From Cyrtodaria siliqua (taxonomy: Eukaryota; Mollusca; Bivalvia; Adapedonta; Hiatellidae): DNA of 64,000 nucleotides. The position numbers and the translations under genes are program-made. Under the pieces are notes generated by a model. That model was not told the origin of the DNA. It was given only the letters and a program-made list of their open reading frames with translations, and did not search any database. Shown piece after piece: positions 24,074-35,545 of this stretch (its first letter is position 1; every line of letters starts with the position of its first letter). The DNA lies in assembly GCA_037043455.1 (NCBI GenBank), contig JAWPHD010010305.1, positions 31,022 to 95,021 on the forward strand. Direction: 5' to 3'.

Positions 24074-24190
24074 TGTGTAAGAAGTGACCAAAACAACACA
24101 GAAATATGTAAAAAATAAATAAAAATATTATAATTTCGAGTGTGTGGTGGTCGGGGGGGGGGGGGGGGGGGGGGGGGATACAAATATATG
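22945..24190. repeat. Alternating poly-G / poly-A tandem array
   Basis: Monomers of about 100-140 bp repeat the constant block gtgtaagaattgaccaaaac + aacacagaaatatgtaaaaa, then a G-rich block. G tracts include 27 consecutive G (23722-23748), 39 (24034-24072, preceded by a (GT)n run) and 25 (24153-24177). A 160-bp unrelated duplicated segment (gccctgttgtggtgagcaat) interrupts at 23440-23695. The minus-strand proline/phenylalanine frames are translations of these tracts. Confidence 0.85.
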
Positions 24191-24196
24191 TAAAAA

Positions 24197-25788
24197 AGAG
24201 GTCAATGACCTTGAAGCTCTACTGATTGATTTTGATTTCAGGAAGTAGTCGCTACAGACTTGTTTTTTGAAAATCTATTTTTAACCGTGGCGGCCACCTT
24301 GAATTTCCGGCCGACCTGAAATTTTGCTAGGATCAATTAGACATTAAGAGCAACATTCCTGTGAAGTTTCATGAAAATCCGTCAAGTAGTTTCAGAGGAG
24401 TAGTCGCTACAAGTTTTCATTATATAACTCTATGTAAACAAAGATGGCCGCTGGTAGCCATGTTTAACGTCAAATCAAAACGATTTTCGACAAGGACCAA
24501 CATCATGTCATACTGATCACTTTAGAAAAAGTCCCATATCAATATCTCTTATAGTTTTGAAGAAGTAGTCGCTACAAACTTATTTATTTTAAATCTATTT
24601 TTAGCTGTGGCGGCCATCTTGAATTTCCGGCCGACCTGAAATTTTGCTAGGATCAACTAGAAATCAAGAGCAACATTCCTGTGAAGTTTCATGAACATCC
24701 GTCAAATAGTTTCAGAGGAGTAGTCGCTACAAGTTTTTACTATATAACTTTATGTAACCAAAGATGGCCACTGGCAGCCATGTTTAACGTCGAATCAAAA
24801 TAATTTTCCACAAGGATCAACATAATGACATGCTGATCATTTTAGAAAAAGTCCCATATCAATATCACTTATAGTTTTCAAGAAGTAGTCGCTACAAACT
24901 TGTATTTTGGAAATTTATTTTTAGCGATGGCGGCCATCTTGAATTTCCGGCCAACCTGAAATTTTGCTAGGATCAACTAGACATTAAGAGCAACATTCCT
25001 GTGAAGTTTCTTGAACATCCGTCAAGTAGTTTCAGAGGAGTAGTCGCTACAAGTTTTTACTATATAACTCTATGTAACCAAATATGGCCACTGGCAGCCA
25101 TGTTTAACGTCGAATCAAAATAATGTGCGACTCGGATCAACATCATGTCATGCTGATCATTTTAGAAAATGTCCCTTATCAATAACACTTATAGTTTTCA
25201 AGAAGTAGTCGCTACAAACTTATTTTTTAAAAATCTATTTTTAGCTGTGACGGCCATCTTGAATTTCTGGCAGATCTGAAATTTTGCTAAGATCAATTAG
25301 ACATCAAGAGCAACATTCCTGTAAAGTTTCATGAAAATCCGCCATGTAGTTTCAGGAGTAGTCGCTACAAGTTTTTACTATATAACTCTATGTAAACAAA
25401 GCTGGCCGCTGGCAGCCATGTTTAACATTGAATCAAAACCATTTTTGACGATTTTTGACAAGGACCAACATCATGTCATGCTGATCATTTTAGAAAAAGT
25501 CCCATATCAATATCACTTATAGTTTTCAAGAAGTAGTCGCTACAAACTTGTATTTTAAAACTCTATTTTTAGCTTTGGCGGCCATCTTGGATTTCACATC
25601 AACATGAATTGTTGCTAGGATCAACTAGACTTTATAGGCAACATTTCTGTAAAGTTTCATGAATATCCATCCAGTAGTTTGAGAGGAGTAGACGCTACAA
25701 ATAAAAGTTTATGGACAGACAGCCGGACGGACGTAGACGGACGCCGCACCATGGCATAAGCTCTGCTGATCTATGATCAGTCGAGCTA
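24197..25788 (+). mobile_element. Pearl-like element, complete copy 2
   Basis: It has the same organisation as 17284-18875: agaggtcaatgacc head, AGCTCTACTGAT, about five core repeats, a GACAGACAGCCGGACGG tail and a terminal gatcagtcgagct. One core (25350-25460) carries a small duplication of 'gatttttgac'. The 3' end is directly followed by the second pearl-like family's sequence. Confidence 0.85.
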
Positions 25789-25794
25789 AAAATA

Positions 25795-27912
25795 AAAAAA
25801 TAAAAAAAAGTAAAAAAATAAAAAAGATGTGGAGGGGTGGGTAGGGAGTGGGGGCTGGGGGAAGGAGGGAGCCCATGCCCCAATATGAGTGTAGTATGAA
25901 TAAGATGCATAATGCTATAAGAAATCCCAAACATTTATTGTGGGGGGGGCCTGGTGGTGTTGGCGGGGAGAGGGCAACAGGAACCAAAATTGCTTATGCA
26001 GCCCTTAAGATAATGCTATAAGGAAGCCCATGGCCAAATTTGGTTGTGCTAGGATAAGAAATGTAAGAGATATAGACATGTAAACACAGGTTACACGCAA
26101 ACATTGATGTGGGACGCCGACGCCGACTCCGCGGTGATTACATAAGCTCTCTTATTCTTCGAATAGTCAAGCTAATTATAGATATATACATGCTTACATG
26201 CAAACCTAGATCTGCCTTTATTGCACATTTTATGGGCCATCACAATTTGGGTTCCATGGGATCCCAGAACTTGCACAATACAAAATTACTTACGCAACCC
26301 TTTACAACATACTATAAGGAAACCAATTCTCAAATTTAGTTCAGCTAGGACATTGAGACATGTAAGAGATATAGACCTGTAAACACAGCTTACACGCAAA
26401 TGTGAGCCAAGGGGTTACAGGAACCAAAATTACTTAAGCAGCCCTTAATATAATGCTATAAAGAAGCTAATGGCCAAATTTTGTTGTGCTATGGTAAGAA
26501 AGGTAAGAGATATAGACTTGCAAACACAGATTACATGCAAAATTTGATGTGAAATGCGACACATTTTATGGGCTATCATTATTTGGGTTCCATGACAAAA
26601 TTGCTTAAAGGGGCAACTGCCATATAAAAGCCACCAGATGGAGCTGGGCAGGTTTTTCATATACATTTATACAGGGTTAGATCAGGGAGTCCTTTTTCAA
26701 AATACTGAAAAATCCACCTCATAAAAATTGTTAATATATGGCACAGAAGTAAACTGATATTAAACAATTGTATTGGTAAAAACATATTTGTGAAAAAGTA
26801 TTTCTTATTCGTAGTTTCAATATTTTTTTAAACCCAACTGACAGAAATTTGAAAATATAGGGGAGGAGCCTGTGGGGTTATGAACTGAGAAGTGTATACA
26901 AATACACGTGGTAGTGTTTACAGCAGACGACACTGAGTGTTATGGCTTAGAGATAGCAGTACTTATATTGTGTGTGAACCTCTGTAGCAGTGCTCTGAGA
27001 TGCGCATTTGTATAAGGTGACTATTTATGTGTTCCTGATAACAAATCATCCCTACAATTTTCACATCAGATCAGAAAACTCACCAAGCCCTTCTATGTCC
27101 CTCCCATGAAAATTAAACATTCCCTTCTCAGGCTCAGTGATGTATATTCCTGAGTCATACTATATACTATTCCTTAATTTATTATCTCCATCATGTCCGG
27201 CCATTCTTAACAATAATTTGTACAGTTTTCCTTTATTTTTGAATTGTTTAATATTCCCAACACAATGATCACACAATGTCATCTTTATAAAATATCCAAA
27301 TTATACACACGTCTTGTGTACTGCAGTGTGCACTATGCTGATTCTCCATACCAGCTATAATTGGCAATTAAGTTTCATTTAATACTGATAAATTATGTCA
27401 ACCTCATGACATATTTGCTGGCATTTCTGTTTAGTCACCAGCTTACATTTACTTTGGCCAAAGGTTCATAGCAATTCCTTTTTTATGTGATAAATAGTCC
27501 AGTGGAAATTAGATGAAGATAAAAGAGTAAATATATTGTAAAACGTGGATAATACTGAAATAAAACTGTCACAGTTCCAATAAAAATTATATATTTTGGA
27601 ATCATTGGATTGATAAACATTACTCATGTTACTACATGTACTAGCTGATTTGTAAATACGTTTTTGTGTCGTCTGCAGAGCGAGTTGTTTACATGTGCTG
27701 TAACTGACAGCCTGTATAGCTGGTGTAATTGATAAGACACACCTCCAATTTCTCCCTACCAGGATAGGGAATTTTGCCCCTTTAAGCAGCCCTTAAGATT
27801 ATGCTATAAGGAAGCCCATGACCAAATTTGGTTGTCCTAGGATAAGAAATGTAAGAGATATAGACTTGGAAACACAGCTTACACGCAAACCTTGATGTGG
27901 GACGCCGAGCTA
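25795..27912 (+). mobile_element. Second pearl-like family, rearranged copies
   Basis: The stretch 25795-26176 is a right part ending gacgccgacgcc, ctcttattcttcgaatagtcaagct. It is followed at once by another right-type core (26177-26604) that is interrupted by a TTAA-flanked insertion (26609-27781). The core resumes at 27786 and ends abruptly at gacgccgag (27908), about 50 bases from the exon 3 donor. The terminal inverted motif is missing from this last copy. Confidence 0.65.
26609..27781. mobile_element. TTAA-flanked element (piggyBac/Kolobok type)
   Basis: The element starts AGGGGCAA and ends TTGCCCCT, and both sides are flanked by TTAA (26605-26608 and 27782-27785). Removing it and one TTAA restores aattgcttaagcagccctta, which matches the uninterrupted relative near 32811. 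No transposase frame is present, so it is non-autonomous. Internal inverted segments occur around 26920 and 27665 (gacgacac/gtgtcgtc). Confidence 0.75.
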
Positions 27913-27963
27913 ACAATCTCAACATCTCCGCAATGGAAAATTGCTAATAATGATCATATTTAC

Positions 27964-28200
27964 CTATAGAGCTACAGGATTTACAGTCGGAGTTGTAATA
28001 ATAGATATCAGCGTCGTCCATCATTAACCGAGGACCCTCTCCGTTAATTCTTTCAAACACATTTTCATATATCTGATCCATGCTTGCAGAGCTAAATAAT
28101 CTAAAGTGTTCATAATCCCTACACCACTGTCATCTTGATCTGCTTTTAATACAAATCGTTCATCAGCACCCTCAGATGGAAGTTGGTGTTTATTTCTCAG
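27964..28200 (-). CDS. ARAP-type gene exon 3 (reading-frame break inside)
   Basis: Two open readings meet in this exon. From 28200 (acceptor AGTTTAG) one frame gives NKHQLPSEGADERFVLKADQ then DDSGVG; from about 28117 the next frame gives DYEHFRLFSSAS, MDQIYENVFERINGEGPR and so on, ending SCSSI plus one base at the donor ATAG|GTAAAT. Phase 1 at this donor fits exon 4 exactly. The join falls in a GGG run (28117-28119 on the minus strand). One more G there would make a single 238-base exon with the right phases at both ends. The alternative is a shorter exon from an acceptor within GATGACAG or GGTGTAG, but those lack a pyrimidine tract. YENV is another YxN motif like those in exon 1. No domain is recognised; it is linker sequence. 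Confidence 0.65.
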
Positions 28201-28953
28201 CTAAACTAACACTCATTACTAATCACATTGCTTTACGTTTGAAAAAGATGATAAAAACATCCTTAAAATTAAATATATGGAATGTGATCTGGTGATCAAT
28301 GTAAAAATCCATCCAACAAAAAACTCTTAAAATGTAAACTGGTTGCCCTTTTATACCAGCCACTAACAAATATTAAACTGGTTATAATTCCGAAATGATA
28401 TTCTCAGGTACACACAATTGTGTATGGCAGTGTTTGTTTTTGCCAGACTGCCTATGTACACAATAGATACAAATTATTAAACTATAACACTATGACAGCA
28501 TTGTGACATAATACTTCCCCCAGGTATGTTATTGTACCATAATACTCCCCCAGGTATGTTATTGTACGCAATACTACAGATCGCACATCTCAACTTTCTG
28601 AACTTCCTAATGGCAACTTCCTGTATCCACAAATCGATACAAATCTTTATTTAATATTTATTCATTTACAATGAAGCTTAAATGAGCTTTATAGAAAAAA
28701 AAATTATCGACTCAATAAATCCATTTGAACAATCACAAGTATTAAATGATTTAAAAACAACGATCATTAAAACATCCCCATGTAATGAAATGAGAGGTGA
28801 CCTTGACCTTGGGAACATGTGAATCAATATCCTGTTCATACCTATACAAAACTGATAAAAGATCTGGCCTTTATCTATATGCATAAACATGCAACAAGGC
28901 CCAGTTTTATCTGGTTTATTTTCTATCAACAACAATCGTAGTACAGATACAGG
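28201..28953. other. Intron sequence; one short direct repeat
   Basis: Apart from two adjacent copies of a 40-bp phrase (ataatact(t)cccccaggtatgttattgta, 28508-28570), nothing was identified. A minus-strand frame at 28935-28678 has no domain, splice or composition support. Confidence 0.4.
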
Positions 28954-29300
28954 CAGGGCTATTTTAACCTATTTAACTGGGGCCAAAATTCGGCCTCTTC
29001 CCAGCTGAAAACCCCTCTCTTTTTTTCTCCAATTCTGGGGCAAAAAATTCCAATCTTAGAAAAAAATAAAAAAATAAAAATAAAATAAAAGTAAAATAAA
29101 AGTGAGACTTCGCATAGTAAATGTATGTTAAAATAAATGAATTGTGAAACTGACTGATATTGAATACATTGTAATGAAAATTTTCCCTTCAAAACAGTAG
29201 GCAATCACGCTATTTTTTTCCAATTTGGACTTCTCGCGCTTCTTTATTCCAAAAATCAGCAGTCCTAGGCTTTTTCCCTGTTTTCTTGAAAAAAGCCCTG
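28954..29300. mobile_element. Short hAT-like MITE, 5-bp TSD ACAGG
   Basis: It starts CAGGGCTATTTT and ends GAAAAAAGCCCTG, with acagg immediately before (28949-28953) and after (29301-29305). It resembles the element at 275-610 in its ends and in 'gggcctcttccc'-like internal text. It is non-coding. Confidence 0.7.
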
Positions 29301-29331
29301 ACAGGCCCTATCTATTTTGTTTGTTTTAGAT

Positions 29332-29890
29332 GGGGCCACAGTGGCTCAGTGGTTAATGCGTTTGACTCGAAATACAGATACCGGTATCACAGGTAGCCCC
29401 ACTTGCGGGCCAGTGGATAGCTTGTTTCGACTCTGAGTCCAGAGAACACAGGTTTGGTCCCACTGGCGGGCCAGTGATAGCATGTTTCGACCCTGAATCC
29501 AGAGACCACAGGTTTGTCCCACTGGCGGGCCAGTGGATAGCATGTTTCGACCCTGAATCCAGGGACCACAGGTTTGGTTATCACTGGCGGGCCAGTGGAT
29601 AGCTTGTTTCGACCCTGAACCCAGGGACCACAGGTTTGGTAATCACTGGCGGGCCAGTGGATAGCTTGTTTGGACCCTGAACCCAGGGATCACAGGTTTG
29701 GTAATCACTGGCAGGCCAGTGGATAGCTTGTTTCGATTCTGAAGCCAGTGACCACAGGACTGGTTTGAGTCTCACTGGGTTTCTTTGGTGTTTCCTTAAG
29801 CAACTTCTTATAGCCTTGGCCGTCCAATGGGGCATAAACCTGGTGGTACTGTGTATTGGAGTCTATCCTCCAAGCATGTTAAAGAACCAT
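29332..29890 (+). mobile_element. SINE with an internal 61-bp tandem expansion
   Basis: The head ggccacagtggctcagtggt resembles a tRNA A box. The 3' body (gagtctcactgggtttcttt, tccttaagcaacttctta, tccaatggggcataaacctg) is typical SINE tail sequence. Between them, six copies of a 61-bp unit (cactggcgggccagtggata, gcttgtttcgaccctgaacc) are inserted in tandem. Each unit has a B-box-like gtttcgaccc. The overlapping minus-strand frames are translations of the repeat. Confidence 0.6.
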
Positions 29891-30697
29891 AGGAATCTAT
29901 TCTATAACAAGGGTTACTAAAGGCACAGCTTATGTATTCTTTCCCTGCCATTTGTTTTTTTGCCACTTTTCATTCAAGATGCTCTTTTTCTGCATTTTCG
30001 AAAAAGGTGGTTGGGTGAGAGGAATAAACAATTTCACCTTTAAACAATTTAGCTTTTCACAGAAAATTGACCTGTAGTTGACCATAATCTTTAATTTCAT
30101 GGATGATCAGCACCTGAACAAATTGATCAAACAATGAAGGCAGCTAGTAGGTCATGAAACACTTGAGACGGTCTGCCAAAACCACTGCCAAGGTCATGCA
30201 AAGATCAAGCTGACCATGACCTTTGGTTAATGATAAAAAAATCAGTAGGTACCTGAACTGTTTGACTAGCTAGCTAAACCAATGTTCAGGGTTGTTTACT
30301 TTGACACAGACACTGACAGTGGACTCCAAACTCAATAGCTGAATGATTAACCTCTATGAAACATGCACACAAAGTGTCATGAAGATAGGTGCAGAAGAAG
30401 ATCAAGTCACAATAAGTTTAATCTCAACTACAGAGATAATACAGAATTTGTGCCTATTAAAAGTGTATCGTGTATAATATAACCAGCAAATGTGCATTTA
30501 AATCACGCAATGTCTGCAAGTGTTGACTGGAACAACTCATTTGAAATTTAACCTCCAACAAAAAAGTATGTGACTTCACTGACTTGTTAAGCCAATGTTC
30601 ACATACACACTACCTCTATTATAAACAGACCATTTGGCCCTGTAAGCTATCTGTTTTATGCATGTGTTCAGTTGTACAGGGGACACAACTCTTATAA

Positions 30698-31704
30698 CAA
30701 GAGCTGTCGGAGAACAGCGCAGCTCGACTATTCGATTTTTCAGAGAATAATAAATTTATAGCTAGTATATACCATCAGAAAACAAGGCTACAACAATGTG
30801 GGGTGGAGTTGGGAGCACAACATAACTATGTATAAGAATTGACCAAAACTACACAGAAATATGTAAAAAAAAATTGAGTGTGGTGCGGGGTAGGGGGTGG
30901 ATGGTGGGGGAGTGGGGGTGGTGAGGGCAATTAACATATATGTGTAAGAAGCTATGTAATAATTCTCCAAAACAACACAAAAATATGAAGAAAAAAATAA
31001 TTAAAAATCGAGTTTGAGTGGGGATGGGGTAGAGGTGGGGGGTGGGGAGGGTAACATATAATTGACTAAAACAACAAAGAAATATGTAAAATAAAAAAGG
31101 TGGGGGAGGAGGGGGTAACATACAATTGACTAAAACAACAAAGAAATATATAAAATATAAAAATGTAAAAAAGAAAAAAGTGGGGGGGGGGGGGGGGGAG
31201 CAACATATATATATGTGTAAGAATTGACAAAAGCAACACAGAAATATGAAAAACATAAATAAAAAAAATTGTTTCAAGTGGGGGTAGGGTGTGGGGTGTG
31301 AGGGGGAGGGGGAGGGGGCAACATATATGTGTAAGAATCGACTAAAGCAACACAGAAATATGTAAAAAAAAAAAAAAAGTTTCAAGTGGGGGTGGTGTGT
31401 GTGTGTGTGGGGGGGGGGGGGGGGATGTTGGGGGAGGGGGCAACATATTTGTGTAAGAATTGACTAAAACAACAAAGAAATATTGTAAAAAAAAAAGAAA
31501 AAAAGTTTTAAGTGTGTTGGGGGGGGGGGGGAGGGGGTGCGAGGCTGGGGTGGGGAGGGGGATGAGGGGGGAGGTTGCAACATATATGTGTAAGAATCGA
31601 CTAAAACAACACAGAAATGAGAAGAAAAAAAAATTGATTTTCATGTGGGGGTGGGGTGGGGGGGGTAGCGGGGGTGAGAAGCGGGAGTGGGTTATGGTGG
31701 TGGT

Positions 31705-31740
<36 letters not shown>

Positions 31741-33011
31741 ACATATTTGTGTAAGAATTGACTAAAACAACAAAGAAATATTGTAAAAAAAAAGTTTCAA
31801 GTGTGTTGGGGGGGGGGGGGGAGGGGGTGCGAGGCTGGGGTGGGGAGGGGGATGAGGGGGGAGGTTGCAACATATATGTGTAAGAATCGACTAAAACAAC
31901 ACAGAAATGAGAAGAAAAAAAAATTGATTTTCATGTGGGGGTGGGGTGGGGGGGTAGCGGGGGTGAGAAGCGGGAGTGGGTTATGGTGGTGTGGGGGGGG
32001 GGGGGGGGGGGGGGACATATATGTGTAAGAATTGACTAAAACAACTAAGAAACATGTAAAAAAAAGAAATAAAAAAAAGCTTCAAGTGGGGGATGGGGGA
32101 GTGGGGGGGGAGGCGGGAGTGGGTTGGGGAGGGGGGAACATAATTATATGTGTAAGAATTGACTAAAACAAGACAGAAATATTTTTAACAAATAAAAAAT
32201 AAAAATAAAGTGTGGGGGCGGGGGTAGGGGAGGGGGTGTGGGGAGGAGGGAGCCCATGCCCCAATATGGGTGAAGTAATAAGATCCATAATGCTATAACA
32301 AATCCCAAACCAAAATTTTAGATATATACATGCTTACACGCAAACCTAAATCTGCCTTTATTTCACATTTTATGGGCCATCACAATTTGGGTTCCATGGG
32401 AGCCCAGAATTTGCAGAAGACAAAATTACTTATCCAACCCTTTACAACATACTATAAGGAAACCAATTCCAAAATTTAGTTCAGCTAGGACAAGAAATTT
32501 AAGAGATATAGACCTGTAAACACAGCTTACACGCAAAATTTGATGTGAAACAGACATATTTTAAGGGCTATCAGAATTTGGGTTCCATGGGATCCCAGGG
32601 GTTACAGGAACCAAAATTACTTAAGAAGCCCTTATGATAATGCTATAAGGAAGCTAATGGCCAAATTTGGTTGTGCTAGGGTAAGAATTGTAAGAGATAT
32701 AGACTTGTAAACACAGCTTACACGCAAAATTTGATGTGAAATGGGGCACATTTTATGGGCTATCATGATTTGGGTTCCATGGGAGCCCATGGGTTACAGG
32801 AACCAAAATTGCTTATGCAGGCCTTAAGATAATGCTACAAGGAAGCCCATGAACAAATTTGGTTGTGCTAGGATAAGAAATGTAAGAGATATAGACTTGT
32901 AAACACAGCTTACACGCAAACCTTAATGTGGGACGCCGACGCCAACGCCAACGCCGACGCCGACCCCGGGGTGATTACATAAGCTCTCTTATTCTTCGAA
33001 CAGTCGAGCTA
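30698..33011 (+). mobile_element. Second pearl-like family, long copy b
   Basis: It starts caagagctgtcggagaacag, AGCTCGACTATTCGA, and ends CTTCGAACAGTCGAGCT, so the subterminal repeats are inverted. About fourteen G-rich/A-rich monomers fill 30800-32260, with G tracts up to 34 (31705-31738). One 250-bp block is nearly duplicated (31500-31730 and 31795-32010). Then 'aagagatatagac' cores follow, and a (GACGCC)n-like tail (32931-32962). Proline/phenylalanine frames on the minus strand are artefacts of the G and A runs. Confidence 0.8.
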
Positions 33012-33916
33012 AAAATGCTTATTTCAAGCTCTTGCGAGCTCGCCTGAGCTCATTGCGATCGCGGGTGTGTGGGGGGGGAGAGTGGGGGGAGATAATTTCT
33101 ATAGGTAACTGTAAATCACTGTTAGCCATGCGACTTCATGAGAACAATGTGATTCAGATTATGAGGCCCACCTAATAAAGCCTTTTTGTGTGCAGTAAAA
33201 TATAAACACACAACACACATTAAAATATAAACACACAACAGAATGTTGTTCATTTAATGATTTGCTTTCATTCTTGTTCTAAAAACAATAAAGAAGTATC
33301 AGACAAGTTTTGCATTTAAACTAGCTAAATTCTAAATATGCTTTTCAAAATTACAAAGTTGTGTTTAGCTTTTCTTACCCAAGTCAATATCTAATATAAC
33401 AAAGAAAAAACTACAAGCGGGCCTCAATTTATATACCTGAGTTGATAGGTCATGGAGCATGGTCAGTAAATAAACAAGATTCCCATGCTTTTTCAATGAC
33501 CAAGTAGCGATGGGAACTATGGTGAACACTAGAGTATGCGAGCTCGCAAGACCTCACCCAGTGAAAATGTCAATGGAATTCCACTCGATTCTTTTACTAA
33601 TAATCAGTAATTGATGAAAACAAGCCGTAGCTTCTAGACAGTAGAAAAACATTGGTCACAATTTTAACCCTTTAAGTTATCATAAATAGATCTAGAGATG
33701 ATAAATAAATTCATTATTGCCACAAATTGATGAAAAGTGAACTAAATTAATGGAGAGGCCTAAAGGAAAGCTCATCAATTCTAGAAAAAATGTAAACCCG
33801 TTAAATGAAAAATTCGTAACTAATTTATTGGAATATTTAATTAAGAAAAAATAATATGATTCAATAGAACACAAAATGTTACTAAAAAAATAAAGCAATA
33901 GATTACAATCATCCAC

Positions 33917-34209
33917 CCTTTCCATCTGAGGTAGTGACATTGACCTGGGCCGATATTCCCCTCCATGTAGCACAAAATCCACATCGATATCCACCAAACT
34001 TGGTAGCCTTACGCCATTAAAAGGCTCAGATATAAAAACAGATCTTCCTATTTTCTCTGGAGAAAATATGACCTTCGGGGTCTTTCCTGCCACATATCTC
34101 ACTCGGTTCTCCACAAACATTGAGACCCTGTCAAATCTGTCCCCAACATGTGAGCGAAATCTAGCCCCTATATTTGAGCTTAAGTTTGTAATCCTTTCCA
34201 TGATCAACG
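33917..34209 (-). CDS. ARAP-type gene exon 2: basic linker
   Basis: The acceptor ATTAATAACAG leads to two bases that complete an alanine codon with the phase 1 G of exon 1. The frame then gives ITNLSSNIGARFRSHVGDRF, DRVSMFVENRVRYVAGK, TPKVIFSPEKIGRSVF and ends RPRSMSLPQMER. The composition is coding-like up to about 33917 and clearly not after 33905, where the frame runs into FFSNILCSI-type AT-rich sequence. The donor is the weak point: AGG|GTGGAT at 33917 gives phase 0, which suits exon 3; AG|GTCAAT at 33945 (phase 2) and T|GTAATC at 33907 (phase 1) are alternatives. No known domain is recognised. The first in-frame ATG (34201) could also serve as an internal start, but the phase fit to exon 1 favours an internal exon. 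Confidence 0.72.
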
Positions 34210-34512
34210 CTGTTATTAATATTATTTAATCCCACTTATTTGTTATTTGATATTTTTGAACTGATATGAATATTTTTCTCCTTTTTATGACTGCTATCAC
34301 TCTTGTGAGACACAAAAATGTAGAACACAGTCATGTTTATGATGATTTATGATAACGGTACTTCATATAAATTCATTAATTTTAGGTTAAAATAACTAAA
34401 TGTACATATATACTAAATAATACTTCGATTGGGCAATATCCTTCGAGGAAGGATATGGGTAATTAAATTCTAACCATTTATCGAGTTTATGTAGGACTAT
34501 TTCAATATTTAA

Positions 34513-35035
34513 GTGTGCAAGCAATTTGTCCACCCAAAGCAGGAAAATGTCAACCCAAAGCAGGAAAATGTGCAAGCATATGTCTACCCAAAATATGTAA
34601 ATGTGCTAGCATTTGTCCACCTAAAACATGTAAATGTGCAAGTATTTGTCAACCCAAAACATGTAAATGTGCAGGCATTTGACAAACCAAAACATGTAAA
34701 TGTGCCAGCATTTATCTACCAAAAACATGTAAATGTGCAGGCATTTGTCTACCTAAAACATGTAACAATTGTCTACACAAACTATTTTAATGTGCAAGCA
34801 TTTGTCAACCCAAAACATGTAAATGTCCAACCGTTTGTCTACCCAAAACATGTAAATGTCCAACCATTTGTCTACCTAAAACATACGTGCAAGCATTTTG
34901 TCTACCCACACATAAAAGTTTATCAGAGTTCATATGCTCAAAACACGAAAGTGTGCTAGTATGTGTCTACCCAATACATAAGCATAACAGTACCTACTCA
35001 AAACATGAAACTGTACCAACAATTAACTACCCAAC
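34513..35035. repeat. 33-bp minisatellite, about 15 degenerate copies
   Basis: The unit is acccaaaacatgtaaatgtg + caagcatttgtct, with decay toward the right. Eleven codons per unit give a 148-residue plus frame (NPKHVNVQAFV-type repeats) without other support. It is in the intron between exons 1 and 2, and unrelated in sequence to the other 33-bp array at 40417. Confidence 0.9.
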
Positions 35036-35102
35036 ACGTCTAAGAACAACATTTAATAAAAAGCTTTTTGCATCATCAAGCTTAAATTTGCTTATGTCTT
35101 CA

Positions 35103-35195
35103 ATAATCCAGTTTGACAAGCCTGTAACTTGTATAGATCTTCCTCATTGTCCAGTTTGACAAGCCTGTAACATGTATAGATCTTCCTCATTGTCA
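35103..35195. repeat. Direct duplication of about 46 bp
   Basis: 'cagtttgacaagcctgtaac' + 'ttgtatagatcttcctcattgtc' occurs twice in tandem with one change. It adjoins the end of the 33-bp array and the start of the next MITE. Confidence 0.8.
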
Positions 35196-35204
35196 AAATC
35201 ATCC

Positions 35205-35534
35205 CAGTGTTCTCCCCAGGCTATTAAGGCATGTCGCATTTAACATGCCTTCACAGCCAAATTGCTTTTGCAACATGCCTTAATTTTGAAAAGACATGTA
35301 ACACAATTCAATTATTTCATTTTTGATTAGCTCAAATAAGTTTAAAACACAGTATATAGAATCAGTAGCCTTTTCCTTATATAAATCAAGTGTCTTTCTG
35401 ACAAACTACCCATACATGTACATTTAGGTGACAGACTACCCATACATATAGGGGTCAGGTATAAGGATACACTCTGAAGCATATTTTCTCTGATAAAGGC
35501 GACATGCCTTTAGAAAGTACTGGGGAGAACACTG
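35205..35534. mobile_element. Short hAT-like MITE, 5-bp TSD CATCC
   Basis: The left end CAGTGTTCTCCCCAG is exactly inverted at the right (CTGGGGAGAACACTG). Subterminal aaggcatgtcgc/gcgacatgcctt are also inverted. Catcc flanks both sides (35200-35204, 35535-35539). It has no coding capacity. Confidence 0.75.
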
Positions 35535-35545
35535 CATCCAACATA

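Noticed and set aside
23002..24183. Proline- and phenylalanine-rich minus-strand proteins (also 10269-10683 and 30788-32018)
   Set aside because: They are translations of poly-G and poly-A tracts in tandem cores.
27964..28081. Alternative first exon starting at MDQIYENVFER
   Set aside because: The same frame is open and coding-like upstream of this ATG (DYEHFRLFSSAS), so an internal exon fits better; not fully excluded.
33692..33905. C-terminal half of the 171-residue frame containing exon 2
   Set aside because: Composition changes to AT-rich non-coding sequence after the donor region.
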